9,106 nucleotides of DNA from Dysgonomonas sp. (GTDB lineage: Bacteria > Bacteroidota > Bacteroidia > Bacteroidales > Dysgonomonadaceae): assembly GCA_030151105.1 (NCBI GenBank), contig JASLEN010000376.1, positions 1 to 9,106 of the forward strand, read 5' to 3'. Shown piece after piece: positions 1-6,561 of this stretch. A program made the position numbers and the translations under genes. Every line of letters starts with the position of its first letter. The first letter of the stretch is position 1. The notes under the pieces are model-generated. The model did not search any database. It saw only the letters and a list, made by a program, of their open reading frames with translations, and was not told the origin of the DNA.

Positions 1-1
1 A

Positions 2-283
2 GGTGATATTACAAAAACTATTAAACATCTAGAAAATGAAAATATACCTAGTGGGGCTGAAGCATGTCAAGCTACTGCAATTGAAATGTTTAAAAGTATG
101 GATGCACAGGTAAATAAAGGAATCAAATTTATAGAGTTTGCTGCTGATACACCAGAATCAGATGTTGAGATTTTTGCCGATGAATACGATGAATTATCAC
201 GAAAAACAGCGATTAAAGCAGATGCTTTCTTAGCAGCGCATAAGAGCTTCAAGGAGAGTGTTTTAACAGAAGAAGAGGAATAA
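2..283 (+). CDS. 3' end of an unrecognised acidic protein (partial, runs off left edge)
   Basis: The reading frame is open from the first full codon and ends with TAA at 281-283, so 93 C-terminal residues are visible and the start lies outside the window. There is an internal ATG at 86, but the frame continues upstream of it without a stop, so 86 is probably not the true start. The visible part is rich in Glu, Asp, Lys and Ala, looks largely alpha-helical, has no membrane segment or cysteine cluster, and ends in the acidic tail TEEEE. It suggests a soluble cytoplasmic protein. I do not recognise the family and assign no function. A strong terminator follows 19 nt after the stop codon, so this is the last gene of its transcript. 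The continuous frame and terminator make a real gene likely. Confidence 0.7.
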   Translation, partial: GDITKTIKHLENENIPSGAEACQATAIEMFKSMDAQVNKGIKFIEFAADTPESDVEIFADEYDELSRKTAIKADAFLAAHKSFKESVLTEEEE

Positions 284-302
284 AATATATAGCTTCAAAT
301 GT

Positions 303-338
303 AAAAGCCAACAAAAGATCAAACTTTTGTTGGCTTTT
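303..338. terminator. Bidirectional Rho-independent terminator between convergent genes
   Basis: A perfect 15-bp inverted repeat pairs 303-317 (AAAAGCCAACAAAAG) with 324-338 (CTTTTGTTGGCTTTT) around a 6-nt loop. The A and T runs at the ends give a U tail in either direction. It lies between the plus-strand gene ending at 283 and the minus-strand acetyltransferase gene ending at 352, so it can terminate both. Confidence 0.9.
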
Positions 339-351
339 CTATATCTAGAAT

Positions 352-1020
352 CTATATTTTCATCCATTCTTCCGATTTATTGCAAAAGTCCTGTATTTCA
401 TTTATTAGTTTGCAAGTATGATAGCCATCAGCTACGGCGTGGTTTGCAAATACGGCAAAGGGAACTAATATTTTCCCATTCTCTTCAAAGTATTTCCCAA
501 AACGAATAAGTGGAAATAAAAAGTTAGATTCGCTATAAGTATCTTGACTATAGGATGTAAAACTTAGCCAAGGAACTGAGGAGATGGAACAGAAATTGCG
601 AAGTTGTCCAGTTCTAGCCTTCACCCCTTTCACATCTTTGTAAGTTTCTATATCTGTGATGATAGTATTATAAAAAGAAGAAAAATCTTCATGATACTCG
701 CTCCACACATCTGAAAATGTCTTATCATCTTCATGAAATAGGGTATAGGATGGAACTACATATTCCCAATAACCCAGGATATCATCTTCAAAACTCATTC
801 TGAATTCTTGATTCTGATTGATAGCTCGCATGATGGGATAGAGAAATGTTGGAAAAAATCGCAATGATCTAGCCTTTCGTTCTTCTTGAAAAGAAGTGAT
901 ATCAATATTGGCATTCATTGTATATTTGCACTTGATTCCATTATAGAAGTAGTCAAAATACTCTTTTCTCGCCCAAGTCTCTAAATCAATAGGAGTAAAT
1001 TTTGCCTTGTTCATCCTCAT
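352..1020 (-). CDS. Type A chloramphenicol acetyltransferase-like enzyme
   Basis: The 222-residue product matches the trimeric type A chloramphenicol acetyltransferase family (usual length about 213-219), which transfers acetyl from acetyl-CoA to the 3-hydroxyl of chloramphenicol. Visible hallmarks are the start region IDLETWARKEYF with R18, the segment KCKYTMNANIDIT, the ISSVPW motif with S148, and the active-site motif NHAVADGYH at 193-201, where H194 is the expected catalytic base and D198 the expected partner of R18. The classical motif begins HH; here the first His is Asn. All essential-looking residues are present, so an active acetyltransferase is likely. Whether chloramphenicol is the real substrate cannot be told, because many chromosomal homologues have no proven resistance role. 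Met at 1014 is an alternative start that fits family N-termini well. The gene lies downstream of the ferredoxin gene but beyond its terminator. Confidence 0.88.
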   Translation of the reverse strand: MRMNKAKFTPIDLETWARKEYFDYFYNGIKCKYTMNANIDITSFQEERKARSLRFFPTFLYPIMRAINQNQEFRMSFEDDILGYWEYVVPSYTLFHEDDKTFSDVWSEYHEDFSSFYNTIITDIETYKDVKGVKARTGQLRNFCSISSVPWLSFTSYSQDTYSESNFLFPLIRFGKYFEENGKILVPFAVFANHAVADGYHTCKLINEIQDFCNKSEEWMKI

Positions 1021-1039
1021 TTATTTTATCAATTAGAAA

Positions 1040-1050
1040 GTACAATGTAC
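1040..1050. repeat. Short palindrome upstream of the acetyltransferase gene
   Basis: GTACAATGTAC is a perfect 5-bp inverted repeat around one base. It lies 20 nt upstream of the acetyltransferase start and directly after the T run of the ferredoxin terminator (minus-strand sense). Its position would suit a repressor operator for the acetyltransferase gene, but no regulator is encoded nearby and chance is possible. Confidence 0.35.
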
Positions 1051-1084
1051 AAAAAAAAGAGGCAAACCCTAAGGTTAACCTCTT
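1051..1084 (-). terminator. Rho-independent terminator of the ferredoxin gene
   Basis: On the minus strand a 12-position stem (1084-1073 with 1068-1057) closes a 4-nt loop. It has one T-T mismatch and one T-G wobble, an AAGAGG/CCTCTT base and a run of eight Ts. It begins 28 nt after the ferredoxin stop codon and separates that gene from the downstream acetyltransferase. Confidence 0.85.
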
Positions 1085-1111
1085 GCAACATTTACATTTA
1101 ATTGTAATGTC

Positions 1112-1279
1112 TTATGCTGGATGTATTGATTCTGTTGGACAAGCATCAGCGCATGTTCCACAGTCTGTGCAGATGTCTGCATCAATTACATAAATATCTC
1201 CTTCAGAGATTGCTTCAACAGGGCACTCATCGATGCAACTTCCACATGCAATGCATGTATCATCTATAACGTAAGCCAT
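1112..1279 (-). CDS. Small 2[4Fe-4S] bacterial-type ferredoxin
   Basis: This gene encodes 55 residues starting MAYVIDD and ending SIHPA. It holds two CxxCxxCxxxCP motifs: C9, C12, C15, C19 with P20, and C37, C40, C43, C47 with P48. Each cluster takes three cysteines from one motif and the last from the other. This is the classic clostridial-type low-potential electron carrier with two [4Fe-4S] clusters, a soluble cytoplasmic protein that serves pyruvate or 2-oxoacid:ferredoxin oxidoreductases, hydrogenases and related enzymes in anaerobes. Length and spacing are canonical and no residue is missing. It is transcribed alone: a well-matched promoter lies about 40 nt upstream and a hairpin terminator 28 nt downstream. 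Its physiological partner cannot be read from the neighbours. Confidence 0.97.
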   Translation of the reverse strand: MAYVIDDTCIACGSCIDECPVEAISEGDIYVIDADICTDCGTCADACPTESIHPA

Positions 1280-1320
1280 AATTTTTCAGTTTATTTATTA
1301 ATATTACTAACTTTGAGCTG

Positions 1321-1352
1321 CAAATATAAATAGTTTTATCTATAGAGCCAAA
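1321..1352 (-). promoter_or_regulatory. Bacteroidota-type promoter of the ferredoxin gene
   Basis: On the minus strand TTTG (1352-1349) is followed after exactly 20 nt by TATATTTG (1328-1321). This matches both elements and the 19-21-nt spacing of the Bacteroidota primary sigma factor consensus (TTTG, then TAnnTTTG). The expected transcription start is a few bases downstream, leaving a leader of roughly 35 nt before the ATG at 1279. Confidence 0.8.
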
Positions 1353-1486
1353 TAGATGTTTAATAGATATTTCTTATATGTATGCTTTTATGACTCTATG
1401 TTTTGATTAATGTGTTGATATTCAGAGGTTGCAAATTGTTCTGGATTTAACTTTATTTTAGAATAGAAGGAGTTTTCGAGTTAAGT

Positions 1487-1518
1487 TCTGGCAATTCTAT
1501 ACTAGAATGCTAGTTTTC
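1487..1518 (+). promoter_or_regulatory. Possible porT promoter with an internal inverted repeat
   Basis: TCTG (1487-1490), 20 nt of spacer and TAGTTTTC (1511-1518) each differ by one base from the Bacteroidota consensus and are correctly spaced, 34 nt before the porT ATG. Within the spacer lies the perfect inverted repeat ATTCTA-TAC-TAGAAT (1494-1508), which could be an operator. The rest of the 273-nt divergent region (1280-1552) holds the ferredoxin promoter and nothing else I can identify. Confidence 0.4.
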
Positions 1519-1552
1519 TCGTTATATGAATTAATACAAGTCTATTAAGAAT

Positions 1553-2278
1553 ATGTTATTATTAAAGAAGAAACTACTCAATATAATTCTGCTTTGTATC
1601 CTAACCCTTGTTAGTGCCAATGCTTTTTCTCAATATAGAAAAGCTCAGAACTTACCTTATGCTGATCAGAAAATGTTTCATTTTGGATTTAATTTAGGTT
1701 TGCACACACAGGATATGCCAATCGTTAATTCTGGAAAAATACAGCCTGGAGGGGATGCTTGGTTTGCAGAAATACCTTCATACTCTGTTGGTTTCAGCAT
1801 TGGAATGATTGTGGATCGATATTTGAGTCAGTATTTTAATCTAAGAGCTAATCCTGCAGTTCATTTTGGAGAAAAGAAGTTTGTCTTTGTGGAGCAATCT
1901 ACTCTTGAGAGACACGAAAAAACTCTGAAAGGCAATTATTTGACCATTCCTCTCCACCTTAAGTTTAGCGCCCCTCGTACTAATAATTTTAGACCTTATT
2001 TAATTGCAGGTCCTTACTTTGCAGTGAATATTGGTGGTTCTAACAAAAATGAAGAGTTGCGTTTCACATCCACAGATTATGGTTTAGAGTTTGGTCTAGG
2101 ATGTAACTTTTATCTCCCTTATTTCAAAATAAGTCCAGAACTTAAGTTCTCTCTTGGATTGGCTGATGTTATCAATAAGGATAGGAAGGACTTGGCTGAT
2201 CCAGAACTTTTCAAATATTCAGATGCGGTTTCATCGGGGAAAAATAGAATGATTTCACTTATTCTCAATTTTGAATAG
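1553..2278 (+). CDS. porT: PorT-family outer-membrane beta-barrel protein
   Basis: The 241-residue product starts with a signal peptide (basic MLLLKKK, hydrophobic core to about residue 22, likely cleavage near SANAFS-Q). The mature part begins QNLPYADQKMFHFGFNLGLHTQD and has alternating beta-strand character, ending in an aromatic C-terminus (LILNFE) typical of outer-membrane barrels. The segments WFAEIPSYSVGFSIGMI, LRANPAVHFGEKK, LTIPLHLKFSAPR, FRPYLIAGPYFA and FGLGCNFYLPYFKISPELKFS match my memory of PorT/SprT proteins. In Porphyromonas gingivalis PorT is required for type IX secretion of gingipains, but PorT-like genes also occur in Bacteroidales lacking a full type IX system, so this gene alone does not prove such secretion. 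It is followed after 33 nt by a GNAT gene on the same strand and is probably cotranscribed with it. Confidence 0.85.
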   Translation: MLLLKKKLLNIILLCILTLVSANAFSQYRKAQNLPYADQKMFHFGFNLGLHTQDMPIVNSGKIQPGGDAWFAEIPSYSVGFSIGMIVDRYLSQYFNLRANPAVHFGEKKFVFVEQSTLERHEKTLKGNYLTIPLHLKFSAPRTNNFRPYLIAGPYFAVNIGGSNKNEELRFTSTDYGLEFGLGCNFYLPYFKISPELKFSLGLADVINKDRKDLADPELFKYSDAVSSGKNRMISLILNFE

Positions 2279-2311
2279 TATCTTTGTGTAAGATTAGAAG
2301 ATTTAATTTTT

Positions 2312-2737
2312 ATGAGTATTCGATATCAGACAAATTGCGATAACATTGATTGGACTATAGTGCCTAAACTCTTAGAAGAAGTAGGAATGAGCTTTGTGAG
2401 TCCTGAAATACATAGGCACACTTTTGAAGTTAGTTATGCAGTTGTCTTCGCATTTGATAAAGATAAACTAATTGGTTTTGGGCGCATTCTTTCTGATGGT
2501 TATCGTCAAGCTGCAATTTATGATATAGCAGTCAATCCAGATTATCAAGGTCAGAAGATCGGTAAGCAAATTGTGACACAATTAGTAGAGGCTGCACCTA
2601 CTTGCAACTTTATATTGTATGCCTCCCCTGGAAAAGAAGGTTTTTATGAGGCTCTAGGTTTTAAGAAAATGAAAACAGGAATGGCTGTTTTTGCTGATTC
2701 TGATAGAATGAAAGATGGAATCTTTGTAGAGGAATAA
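2312..2737 (+). CDS. GNAT family N-acetyltransferase
   Basis: The 141-residue protein has the single-domain GNAT fold. The visible core is motif A, IAVNPDYQGQKIGKQIV (residues 72-88), which forms the acetyl-CoA pyrophosphate-binding loop. The usual Q/RxxGxG/A signature appears as QGQKIG, with Lys in place of the first Gly, a variant seen in other members. The following strand FILYASPGKEGFYEALGFKK (100-119) supplies the conserved FYxxLGF stretch of motif B. The acceptor substrate is unknown; comparable small GNATs acetylate amines, amino acids or small toxins. It sits 33 nt after porT with no promoter visible between, so it is likely the second gene of that transcript, although no functional link to porT is known. 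A terminator follows 22 nt after the stop. Confidence 0.88.
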   Translation: MSIRYQTNCDNIDWTIVPKLLEEVGMSFVSPEIHRHTFEVSYAVVFAFDKDKLIGFGRILSDGYRQAAIYDIAVNPDYQGQKIGKQIVTQLVEAAPTCNFILYASPGKEGFYEALGFKKMKTGMAVFADSDRMKDGIFVEE

Positions 2738-2759
2738 AAAACTTACTAGATATAATAAA

Positions 2760-2788
2760 AAAGGCTAGAATCTCAGATTCTAGCCTTT
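2760..2788. terminator. Bidirectional Rho-independent terminator
   Basis: Perfect 14-bp inverted repeat, AAAGGCTAGAATCT (2760-2773) and AGATTCTAGCCTTT (2775-2788) around a single central base, so the real hairpin loses a pair or two at the tip. It has A and T runs on the flanks. It lies between the convergent GNAT gene (stop at 2737) and aroC (stop at 2807), and would end both the porT-GNAT transcript and the recR-aroC operon. Confidence 0.9.
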
Positions 2789-2806
2789 CTTGTTATGTCA
2801 CTATTA

Positions 2807-3883
2807 TTATACAAATAGTCTGTCTTTTTTACTCAATAGGTAATAGTCTAAAATAGTCATTGCTGCCATTGCTTCTACAATAGGTACAGCACGAGGAAGT
2901 ACACAAGCATCGTGTCGTCCACGAGCTTTCAATTCAACCTCTTCACCAGCTTTATTCACTGTGTCTTGTAGCATCAAAATAGTTGCCACAGGCTTAAATG
3001 CTACACGGAAATAAATATTTTGTCCATTTGAAATTCCTCCTTGTATTCCTCCAGAGTGATTGGTTTTGGTTGATATTTTTCCATTGTCATTGTAGAACAC
3101 ATCATTAACCTCAGATCCTCTATGATTTACATCGAATCCATCGCCATATTCAAATCCTTTTACTGCATTGATACTTAGCATTGAGCTGCCAAGTGCTGCA
3201 TGTAGTTTTCCAAATACGGGTTCGCCAAGACCAGCAGGAACACCCTTTGCAACACACGTTATCACGCCTCCAATAGTGTCACCTTTTGATTTCACTTCTT
3301 TGATAAGCTCAATCATTTCTTCTGCTTTTTCCAGATCTGGACAACGTACGGGTGTATCTTCTATTCTAGAGAGATCGTAGTTAGTGTACATTTTATCTAG
3401 TGCCACTCCTCCAACTTGCGATGTATAGGCAGTTATTGTTATATTTAGTTGCTTTAGTGCAAGCTTCGCTATAGCTCCAGCAACACATCTGGCAATTGTC
3501 TCACGTGCGGATGAACGACCTCCACCTTTGTGATCACGATGTCCATACTTTTGAGTATAGGTATAATCAGCGTGAGATGGGCGGTATAGCTCTTTTAGGT
3601 TGTCATAGTCCGAAGAATGGTGATTCTCATTTCTTATGATGAAGCCGATAGGTGCGCCTGTCGTTTTTCCTTCATGAATACCTGATAGAAATTCTACTGA
3701 ATCATCTTCCTTGCGTGGTGTTGTGATTTTAGATTGTCCAGGACGTCTGCGATTTAACTCTGATTGCACGAAATCAAAATCAACGGTTATTCCCGCAGGA
3801 CACCCATCTATAATTCCTCCTACAGCTGCACCATGCGATTCTCCATAAGATGTAAGTCTAAAAATATTTCCAAATGTATTCAT
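2807..3883 (-). CDS. aroC: Chorismate synthase
   Basis: This 358-residue protein is a full-length chorismate synthase. The enzyme converts 5-enolpyruvylshikimate 3-phosphate to chorismate and phosphate in the last step of the shikimate pathway, using reduced FMN. All family signatures are present: GESHG at 14-18 near the N-terminus, RPGQ at 47-50, the RPSHADYTY block at 101-109, GGGRSSARET at 120-129 (second signature), and RGRHD at 321-325 followed by CVLPRAVPIVEAM (third signature). Length is normal for the bacterial enzyme and no key residue is missing. The start MNTFGNIFRLTSYGESHG is the family-typical beginning. It is the last gene of the minus-strand cluster, 48 nt after the pentapeptide gene, and is followed by a terminator. 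Other aro genes are not in the window. Confidence 0.98.
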   Translation of the reverse strand: MNTFGNIFRLTSYGESHGAAVGGIIDGCPAGITVDFDFVQSELNRRRPGQSKITTPRKEDDSVEFLSGIHEGKTTGAPIGFIIRNENHHSSDYDNLKELYRPSHADYTYTQKYGHRDHKGGGRSSARETIARCVAGAIAKLALKQLNITITAYTSQVGGVALDKMYTNYDLSRIEDTPVRCPDLEKAEEMIELIKEVKSKGDTIGGVITCVAKGVPAGLGEPVFGKLHAALGSSMLSINAVKGFEYGDGFDVNHRGSEVNDVFYNDNGKISTKTNHSGGIQGGISNGQNIYFRVAFKPVATILMLQDTVNKAGEEVELKARGRHDACVLPRAVPIVEAMAAMTILDYYLLSKKDRLFV

Positions 3884-3931
3884 GTTCCTATCTGTCTTTT
3901 TATTTTAAAAGGTAAACATAAGCAAAGAAAT

Positions 3932-4507
3932 TTATATATCCTCTACTATTATGTCATAGTTTCTCAATAAACCAGCTAGTCCGTCTTTAGAAAAGCGTGT
4001 TTTCTTGACAAAATTACTATCTAAGTCTATTGTGTAATTATATGCCGTCTCAAAATTTGTTTCTTGCAAATTTGTTCCAATAAACACGGATTCATCGAGA
4101 TTACAATTGTTAAATCTTGTTTGTTTTAGATTGGTGTTCGTAAAATCAACTCCCTTTAGAGAGTTATTTAAAAATAGAGTTTTTTGAACTTTAAATCCTT
4201 CAAAAGAACTATAGTCTAAGATGGAATCTGAAAAATATACTTGAAAGATAAAGCTATTGCATAGATTGAATCTAACTCCCATAATCTTGCAATTGTAGAA
4301 TCTAACATTATTCAGTATTGTTCCCTCTAAATTAAGCATCGTCAGATTACAATCTCTAAACTCACAATCTATAAAATTGGATGAAAGTATCGATGTATTC
4401 GAGAAATCGCAGCCTATGAATGTACAGTATTGATATTCATAATCTACAATCTTTTCATCTTTGAAAGATTTGTTGTCAAATTTATCATTTTCAAAATAAA
4501 CGGACAT
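3932..4507 (-). CDS. Pentapeptide-repeat protein
   Basis: The 191-residue protein consists mainly of pentapeptide repeats, which fold into a right-handed quadrilateral beta helix. A large hydrophobic residue recurs every five positions, for example F30, F35, I40, F45, F50, L55, L60, L65, F70, I75 and F80. The register then moves by two residues and continues as L82, I87, F92, L97, F102 and so on to F152, giving about 26 repeats in two blocks. A non-repeat tail (about 160-191, containing FSKDGLAGLLRNYDIIVE) caps the helix. No signal peptide or membrane segment is seen, so it should be cytoplasmic. Qnr and MfpA are DNA-mimicking proteins of this fold that protect DNA gyrase from quinolones, but most family members have unknown roles and this one shows no clear Qnr hallmark. 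It lies 9 nt after the tsaC-like gene and 48 nt before aroC. Confidence 0.9.
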   Translation of the reverse strand: MSVYFENDKFDNKSFKDEKIVDYEYQYCTFIGCDFSNTSILSSNFIDCEFRDCNLTMLNLEGTILNNVRFYNCKIMGVRFNLCNSFIFQVYFSDSILDYSSFEGFKVQKTLFLNNSLKGVDFTNTNLKQTRFNNCNLDESVFIGTNLQETNFETAYNYTIDLDSNFVKKTRFSKDGLAGLLRNYDIIVEDI

Positions 4508-4516
4508 AGTCTTGTT

Positions 4517-5080
4517 TTACTCTCTTATTATTTTTATTTCGCCACTATTGCTTAGTTTAATAATACTTGAAGCTTTGGCTGTTGCTTGCTCATCTTGTCT
4601 ATATTGTACAACGTAGTCAACTCCATCAATAATTTCTTGATCTATTTCTGAGAACTTAGTAGGAGCCTTTGATCCACTTACATTGGCAGATGTGGATACA
4701 AGAGCTTTTCTGAAACGTTTGCACAATTCATGCGAAAATTTTTCTTCTGTAATTCTAATAGCTAGACTTCCATCTTCTGCTAATAGATTAGGAGCTACAT
4801 TGCGCGCATTGTCAAATATAACGGTCATAGGCTTTTCAGACATCTCCATTAGATCTACTGCCAAATCTGGCACTTCTTCAACGTAGAAATCTAGTTTTGA
4901 ACTACTATCTACTAGCACTATAAGTGCCTTGCTATCTACACGTTTCTTTAGGTCGAAAACTTTTTTAACAGCTTCTGCATTAGTCGCATCACAACCAATT
5001 CCCCAAATTGTATCAGTAGGATAAAGTATCAAACCTCCTGAAACAAGCACATCAAATGCTTTTTTTATATCTTCATTCAT
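4517..5080 (-). CDS. tsaC: L-threonylcarbamoyladenylate synthase (Sua5/YciO/YrdC family)
   Basis: The 187-residue single-domain protein belongs to the Sua5/YciO/YrdC family. Proven members make L-threonylcarbamoyl-AMP from threonine, bicarbonate and ATP for the t6A37 modification of ANN-decoding tRNAs. Motifs in order are YPTDTIWGIGCDA (20-32), KKRVDSKALIVLV (45-57), KPMTVIF (83-89), SLAIRI (105-110) and STSANVSG (129-136). The second motif departs from the usual KRP pattern, so a YciO-like paralogue without TsaC activity cannot be excluded. There is no extra C-terminal Sua5 domain. The start codon lies within the 3' end of the upstream GNAT gene (8-nt overlap, ATGAATGA), indicating translational coupling. 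The stop is 9 nt before the pentapeptide gene. Confidence 0.9.
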   Translation of the reverse strand: MNEDIKKAFDVLVSGGLILYPTDTIWGIGCDATNAEAVKKVFDLKKRVDSKALIVLVDSSSKLDFYVEEVPDLAVDLMEMSEKPMTVIFDNARNVAPNLLAEDGSLAIRITEEKFSHELCKRFRKALVSTSANVSGSKAPTKFSEIDQEIIDGVDYVVQYRQDEQATAKASSIIKLSNSGEIKIIRE

Positions 5081-5606
5081 CCGAATTATCGATTAATTGT
5101 ACCAATGTCACATCCTCATACCCACTAGGAGTATATATCCAATCTTTTAATATTCCAGCTTTCAAATATCCCGATTTTTCAAATAAATCGATGCTTATGC
5201 TATTATTAACAGATATGTGAGCATAAAGTTGGTGTAGATTTAAGAAATCAAAAGCATAGTTCTGAATAAGCCTTAAAGCCTGTTGAGCAAAGCCTTGTTT
5301 GCGAAACTCTTCATCTACGAGCACTCCAATTCCTGCACGCTTGCTATGTACATCCACATCATAGATATCTACAGCACCTACAATGGTATCACTATCTTGT
5401 TGACAAATGACTAGCCTTAGCTGATTGCTCTGAAAGATATCATATTGTTGTGCTTCTTCAATATATTGTCGAAGTGTATTTCTTGAATACGGAGCTAAAG
5501 TATTACCATGAATCCAGAGATTTGTATCATTTTCCCATTTGTATAAATAGTCCAAATCTTCGGGTTCAACGGCACGTAAGTATATATTTTCGTTTATTAA
5601 TAGCAT
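5073..5606 (-). CDS. GNAT family N-acetyltransferase, RimJ/RimL-like
   Basis: The 177-residue protein has the pattern of the RimJ/RimL/SpeG branch of GNAT enzymes. It opens with IYLRAVEPEDLDYLYKWEND (8-27). Motif A is IGVLVDEEFRKQGFAQQAL (93-111) with the acetyl-CoA loop RKQGFA. The later block is VNNSISIDLFEKSGY (133-147), followed by a C-terminal strand YEDVTLVQL. Such enzymes acetylate protein N-termini, polyamines or other small amines; the substrate here cannot be assigned. It is cytoplasmic, with no signal or membrane segment. It begins 11 nt after the HAD-like hydrolase gene and overlaps the tsaC-like gene by 8 nt, so it is translated from the same message. Pairing with a tRNA-modification gene is suggestive but not proof of a shared role. 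Confidence 0.9.
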   Translation of the reverse strand: MLLINENIYLRAVEPEDLDYLYKWENDTNLWIHGNTLAPYSRNTLRQYIEEAQQYDIFQSNQLRLVICQQDSDTIVGAVDIYDVDVHSKRAGIGVLVDEEFRKQGFAQQALRLIQNYAFDFLNLHQLYAHISVNNSISIDLFEKSGYLKAGILKDWIYTPSGYEDVTLVQLIDNSDE

Positions 5607-5617
5607 CTTGTTGTTTA

Positions 5618-6073
5618 TTAATATCCGTCTTTTTCAAACATTTCACCCAAACGAATAAAGAAATTTTTCTTTCTATATGGACTTCTTTCTTCTCTGCTTG
5701 ATGTCATCATCATTGTATCGAAGGTCATTTCTCCTCTTTCAGCAGCTTTAATAGAGCGATAGATTAGTCCCCAATCGGGAAGTCCTCCTACATTTCTGTC
5801 ATCAATAAAGATGTCAGCATTTAGTTTGCGAGCTGCTGTTGCACGATCTTCTTCTGGATAATTTTTATTGTAGGCATGGTATTTTACACCATTGCTTTCA
5901 ACATAGTCAATAGCTTCTTGGAGTAAATCTCCTTCTCTCACTGTCCACATTAGTAATGTGTGTCCGTCAGCTTGCAATTTTTTTAGAGTCTCTATTGCAA
6001 AAGGAATTGGTCGTCCAATTTTTGGATATTCATGTTCTACAACTGTACCATCAAAATCTACTGCAATTATCAT
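5618..6073 (-). CDS. Small HAD-superfamily hydrolase
   Basis: The 151-residue protein has the core motifs of haloacid dehalogenase-like phosphatases. Motif I is DFDGT (6-10), with D6 the expected nucleophile and D8 the general acid. Motif II is at MWTVRE (42-47) with T44, a candidate motif III lysine lies near K83, and motif IV is IFIDDRNVGG (88-97) with D91 and D92 for magnesium binding. There is no large cap domain, so it is a minimal HAD enzyme probably acting on a small phosphorylated or macromolecular substrate; this is unknown. The block EHEYPKIGRPIP after motif I and GLPDWG after motif IV appear typical of a Bacteroidota-conserved subfamily. It starts 2 nt after the stop of the membrane protein gene and ends 11 nt before the GNAT gene, consistent with operon membership. 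Confidence 0.88.
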   Translation of the reverse strand: MIIAVDFDGTVVEHEYPKIGRPIPFAIETLKKLQADGHTLLMWTVREGDLLQEAIDYVESNGVKYHAYNKNYPEEDRATAARKLNADIFIDDRNVGGLPDWGLIYRSIKAAERGEMTFDTMMMTSSREERSPYRKKNFFIRLGEMFEKDGY

Positions 6074-6075
6074 AA

Positions 6076-6561
6076 TTAGTCGTTTTTATCGTTTGTTAAG
6101 TCTTCCGTTTTCTCAATATCTTCTTCTATTAGCTCTTTTTCTATGGGATCTATCAGAGTTTCGGTTGGATAGCACATTAGAAAGGCAAATATAGTAATTG
6201 CTGCTAAATAGATGAAATTTAAAGCTCCTATGTGATAGAATCCAATCAAATTGAGGACGATTGTAAAATCTAAAATCAATAGTCTAAAGTAATAGAGTTT
6301 TTCTACTTTGGGAAGAAAAGTCTTTAAGTCTAATTTTTGTATTTTCTTATATTGTGTATGAAAGAATTTGAGTGAAAAAGGAATAGCTGCTACTGTTAGG
6401 ATTATCGCAAAGCGTTCCCACATAAAATCTTCTTTAGTTTCTGACTTCCCTGTAATTCCAACAAGTGTTACCATGAATAGAGATAAGGCGATGAATACAG
6501 CGATATTCAGCCAGAATATGAGAGTTAATTTCCTTTTTAATTTTCGTTGAGTGTCTTGCAT
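6076..6561 (-). CDS. Conserved membrane protein with four predicted helices
   Basis: I do not recognise a named family. The 161-residue product has about four hydrophobic stretches, at residues 12-36, 49-66, 92-108 and 111-130. The loop after the second is rich in Lys (YKKIQKLDLK), and the C-terminal tail from 138 is strongly acidic (EKELIEEDIEKTEDL). By the positive-inside rule the Lys-rich loop and the N-terminus (QRKLKRKL) should be cytoplasmic, giving a four-pass inner-membrane protein with both ends inside. No catalytic motif is visible. The ATG follows the recR stop codon with no gap (TAGATG), and its stop is 2 nt before the HAD-like gene, so it is very likely translated from the recR message. 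This makes it a real gene despite the lack of a known function. Confidence 0.85.
   Translation of the reverse strand: MQDTQRKLKRKLTLIFWLNIAVFIALSLFMVTLVGITGKSETKEDFMWERFAIILTVAAIPFSLKFFHTQYKKIQKLDLKTFLPKVEKLYYFRLLILDFTIVLNLIGFYHIGALNFIYLAAITIFAFLMCYPTETLIDPIEKELIEEDIEKTEDLTNDKND

Noticed and set aside
1002..1193. Plus-strand open frame over the ferredoxin gene
   Set aside because: It is antisense to the ferredoxin, whose eight cysteines in canonical spacing leave no doubt about the true frame.
3884..3931. Separate promoter for aroC in the 48-nt gap
   Set aside because: No TAnnTTTG with a TTTG at proper distance is present; only partial matches were seen.
3764..3970. Plus-strand open frames over aroC and the pentapeptide gene junction
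   Set aside because: These lie antisense to clearly recognised genes and show no family features or initiation signals of their own.
5958..6194. Plus-strand open frame across the HAD gene and membrane protein junction
   Set aside because: It is antisense to two well-supported operon genes and has low-complexity content, so it is a shadow frame.
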